This document shows, one piece after another, positions 6,151-7,207 of a stretch of DNA of 7,207 bases. The notes beneath the pieces are model-generated. The model did not search any database. It had not been told where the DNA came from and was given only the letters and a program-made list of their open reading frames with translations. The stretch comes from an uncultured Opitutia bacterium (lineage in GTDB: Bacteria > Verrucomicrobiota > Verrucomicrobiia > Opitutales > UBA953): assembly GCA_903895475.1 (NCBI GenBank), contig CAITUF010000137.1, positions 1 to 7,207 of the forward strand, read 5' to 3'. The stretch's first letter is position 1. Each line of letters starts with the position of its first letter. Made by a program: the position numbers and the translations under genes.

Positions 6151-6585
6151 ATGGTTCAGGTCCATATTGCAAGGTCAGGCGTCCAGCTCGGTAAATACCC
6201 CGAGGCGGATCTCCCTGTGCTCATTGGGGCAGGCACGGTGCGACGAACAGATCACTATTGGAAAAAGGGGATGGCCTACTGGCTGGTCCTGGGTCGGACC
6301 TATGACCCGCCGACACCTACGCAGCTGCCGCCATTGGCTCCGGTGACGGCGTCGTCCGCTAAACCCGTGCCCAAGCCAATGCGCCCGTTACGCTACGAGT
6401 GTCAGCGCTGTGGCCACAAGTCCAACACCGTGCGGGAGGAAAAGCCGGGGAACCTCTTCATGGAAATTTGTACGTGGATTGTGAACCCCTTTGTCGGTGG
6501 CCTGTACACGGTTACACGTGAAGCCGGTAAGAAAGCCCTGTGTGTCAACTGCGGCTCCGAGCATATGACGGAAGAGGTGTGGTAG
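6151..6585 (+). CDS. GYF_2 domain protein with C-terminal split zinc ribbon, 144 residues
   Basis: A small protein of unknown job. Residues about 3-50 match the bacterial GYF_2 (DUF4339) pattern: a G-x-x-x-G-x-Y start (GVQLGKY), a hydrophobic helix (LPVLIGAGTV), then WKKGMAYWLVL, where the family has W-x-x-G-M-x-x-W. GYF-type domains bind proline-rich peptides. A proline-rich linker follows (52-79). Two cysteine pairs, CQRC (84/87) and CVNC (131/134), would form one zinc ribbon, separated by 43 residues that include a hydrophobic stretch at about 102-121. That stretch may touch or cross the membrane. No signal peptide is seen. The frame is open upstream to beyond 5935, but there it runs through the 11-bp array. 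The ATG at 6151 starts right at the domain, though it lacks a Shine-Dalgarno site. It is divergent from muiA-like 2 and convergent with aspS. Confidence 0.75.
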   Translation: MVQVHIARSGVQLGKYPEADLPVLIGAGTVRRTDHYWKKGMAYWLVLGRTYDPPTPTQLPPLAPVTASSAKPVPKPMRPLRYECQRCGHKSNTVREEKPGNLFMEICTWIVNPFVGGLYTVTREAGKKALCVNCGSEHMTEEVW

Positions 6586-6590
6586 GGGAA

Positions 6591-6711
6591 GAGTCGAGGA
6601 CAGAGGACAGATTACAGAGTACAGAGTACGGAGTATTGAGTACGGAGGGCAGAGTCGACAGCCAGGGGTGCTGGCAACATTCTGTAATCCGTACTCAGTA
6701 CTCCGAACTCT
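6591..6711. repeat. Palindromic intergenic repeat element, copy 2
   Basis: This begins 6 nt after the TAG of the GYF_2 gene. It has GAGTCGAGGA (6591-6600), then the 21-nt core at 6602-6622 identical to 1616-1636. 7-nt GAGTAC-type units follow at 6616-6643, such as AGAGTAC, AGAGTAC, GGAGTAT and TGAGTAC. After a longer loop that includes another AGAGTCGA (6651-6658), the right arm has TCTGTAATC (6681-6689) and 7-nt units GTACTCA, GTACTCC and GAACTCT (6691-6711). The layout and orientation match copy 1, and it too lies between convergent genes. Confidence 0.75.
6623..6711. terminator. Long inverted repeat, candidate bidirectional terminator
   Basis: 6623-6646 pairs with 6688-6711 over 24 positions: 22 Watson-Crick pairs, one U-G wobble (6636 with 6698) and one A-A mismatch (6628 with 6706). 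The 41-nt loop contains a small hairpin, GCCAG (6661-6665) with CTGGC (6671-6675). A second pairing, GATTACAGA (6610-6618) with TCTGTAATC (6681-6689), partly competes for the same bases. The position between the stops of the GYF_2 gene and aspS fits a shared transcript end. On the minus strand a pyrimidine-rich tract follows it (complement of 6586-6609), and no U-run is seen. Confidence 0.55.
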
Positions 6712-6724
6712 AACCTTAACTTCC

Positions 6725-7207
6725 TTACGCCTTCGGCTTGGCTTCTTCTTCGACGGTGCGGATACGCAGGTCGCGCAGCTGCTTGGCCGTCACCGGGCTT
6801 GGGCAGTCGGCCATCAAGTCGCGGCCGTTCTGGTTCTTCGGGAAAGCAAGGATGTCGCGGATCGAACTACGACCGGCGAGCATGGCGACGACGCGGTCGA
6901 AGCCGAGGGCGATGCCGCCGTGGGGCGGGGCGCCGTAAGCGAAGGCCTTCAGCATGTAGCCAAAGCGGCTTTCGACGAGATCCTGCGGGATCTTAAGGAT
7001 GTCCTCGAAGACGCGCTTCTGCACGGCCGGGTTGTGGATACGGATGGAGCCACCGCCGAGTTCGACGCCGTTGAGCACGATGTCGTAGTGCTGACCGCGG
7101 ACCTTAGCCGGGTCAGTGGCGAGGAGTGGTTCGTCTTCCTTGACTGGGGCCGTGAAGGGGTGGTGGGCGGAGATGTAGCGCTTCTCTTCTTCGTCCCAGA
7201 GCATCAA
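6725..7207 (-). CDS. aspS: Aspartyl-tRNA synthetase, C-terminal part (cut by window edge)
   Basis: The last 160 or so residues of the class II enzyme that charges tRNA(Asp) with aspartate in the cytoplasm. The segment matches the end of the bacterial-type AspS catalytic core: SAHHPFTAP, then YDIVLNGVELGGGSIRIHNP, then YGAPPHGGIALGFDRV. The last is class II motif 3 with the ATP-binding Arg (visible residue 105). SIRDILAFPKNQNGRDLM follows, then a short charged tail ending in KPKA. Bacterial AspS is usually near 590 residues, so roughly the first 430, including the anticodon-binding domain and motifs 1 and 2, lie beyond 7207. The first visible codons (TTG, ATG) are internal, not the start. The stop is TAA at 6725-6727. 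Whether it also charges tRNA(Asn) cannot be judged from this part. It is convergent with the GYF_2 gene across the repeat element. Confidence 0.97.
   Translation of the reverse strand: MMLWDEEEKRYISAHHPFTAPVKEDEPLLATDPAKVRGQHYDIVLNGVELGGGSIRIHNPAVQKRVFEDILKIPQDLVESRFGYMLKAFAYGAPPHGGIALGFDRVVAMLAGRSSIRDILAFPKNQNGRDLMADCPSPVTAKQLRDLRIRTVEEEAKPKA

Noticed and set aside
5707..6165. Minus-strand open frame crossing the 11-bp array with a Pro/Ser/Leu repeat peptide
   Set aside because: The peptide repeat comes only from translating the array, whose 11-nt unit shifts frame at each copy and has no stops. It overlaps the start of the well-supported muiA-like 2 gene.

Overview
The window is GC-rich (about 60% by eye) bacterial chromosomal DNA, densely coded, with long false reading frames opposite the real genes. 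The gene set suggests a Verrucomicrobiota bacterium, perhaps Opitutae-like: a secreted SASA-type carbohydrate O-acetylesterase, two tandem secreted MuiA-family proteins, and a small GYF_2/zinc-ribbon protein. Few starts have a good Shine-Dalgarno site. No rRNA or other phylogenetic marker is present apart from a piece of aspS, so the taxonomic guess is inference only.

Layout, left to right. 1-168: a leader or intergenic stretch with short GCCGCTA-type direct repeats. 169-1590 (+): sialate O-acetylesterase family protein with a signal peptide. 1591-1689: convergent spacer holding copy 1 of a palindromic repeat element. On the minus strand a run of three genes reads leftward: muiA-like 2 (5879 to 4188), muiA-like 1 (4153 to 2465) and an unrecognised 233-residue protein (2391 to 1690). 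5880-6150: divergent spacer with about twelve 11-bp tandem units and two G-quadruplex-type G-run clusters. 6151-6585 (+): GYF_2 plus split zinc-ribbon protein. 6586-6724: convergent spacer with copy 2 of the palindromic element. 6725-7207 (-): the C-terminal end of aspartyl-tRNA synthetase, cut by the window edge.

The two MuiA-like proteins are 562 and 563 residues and align end to end. They are a tandem duplication, probably co-transcribed, and both carry signal peptides, so they likely act together in or beyond the periplasm. The esterase is also exported, but nothing visible links it to the MuiA pair. AspS is housekeeping.

The least ordinary part of the window is the non-coding DNA. Both convergent spacers carry the same repeat family: 11-nt GAGTCGAGGAA-like units, then an exactly shared 21-nt core, then 7-bp GAGTAC/GTACTC microrepeats forming inverted arms. 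The divergent spacer carries an expanded array of the same 11-nt units. This looks like a family of intergenic elements used as terminators or spreading as small repeats. I see no transposase, CRISPR array, tRNA or phage gene.
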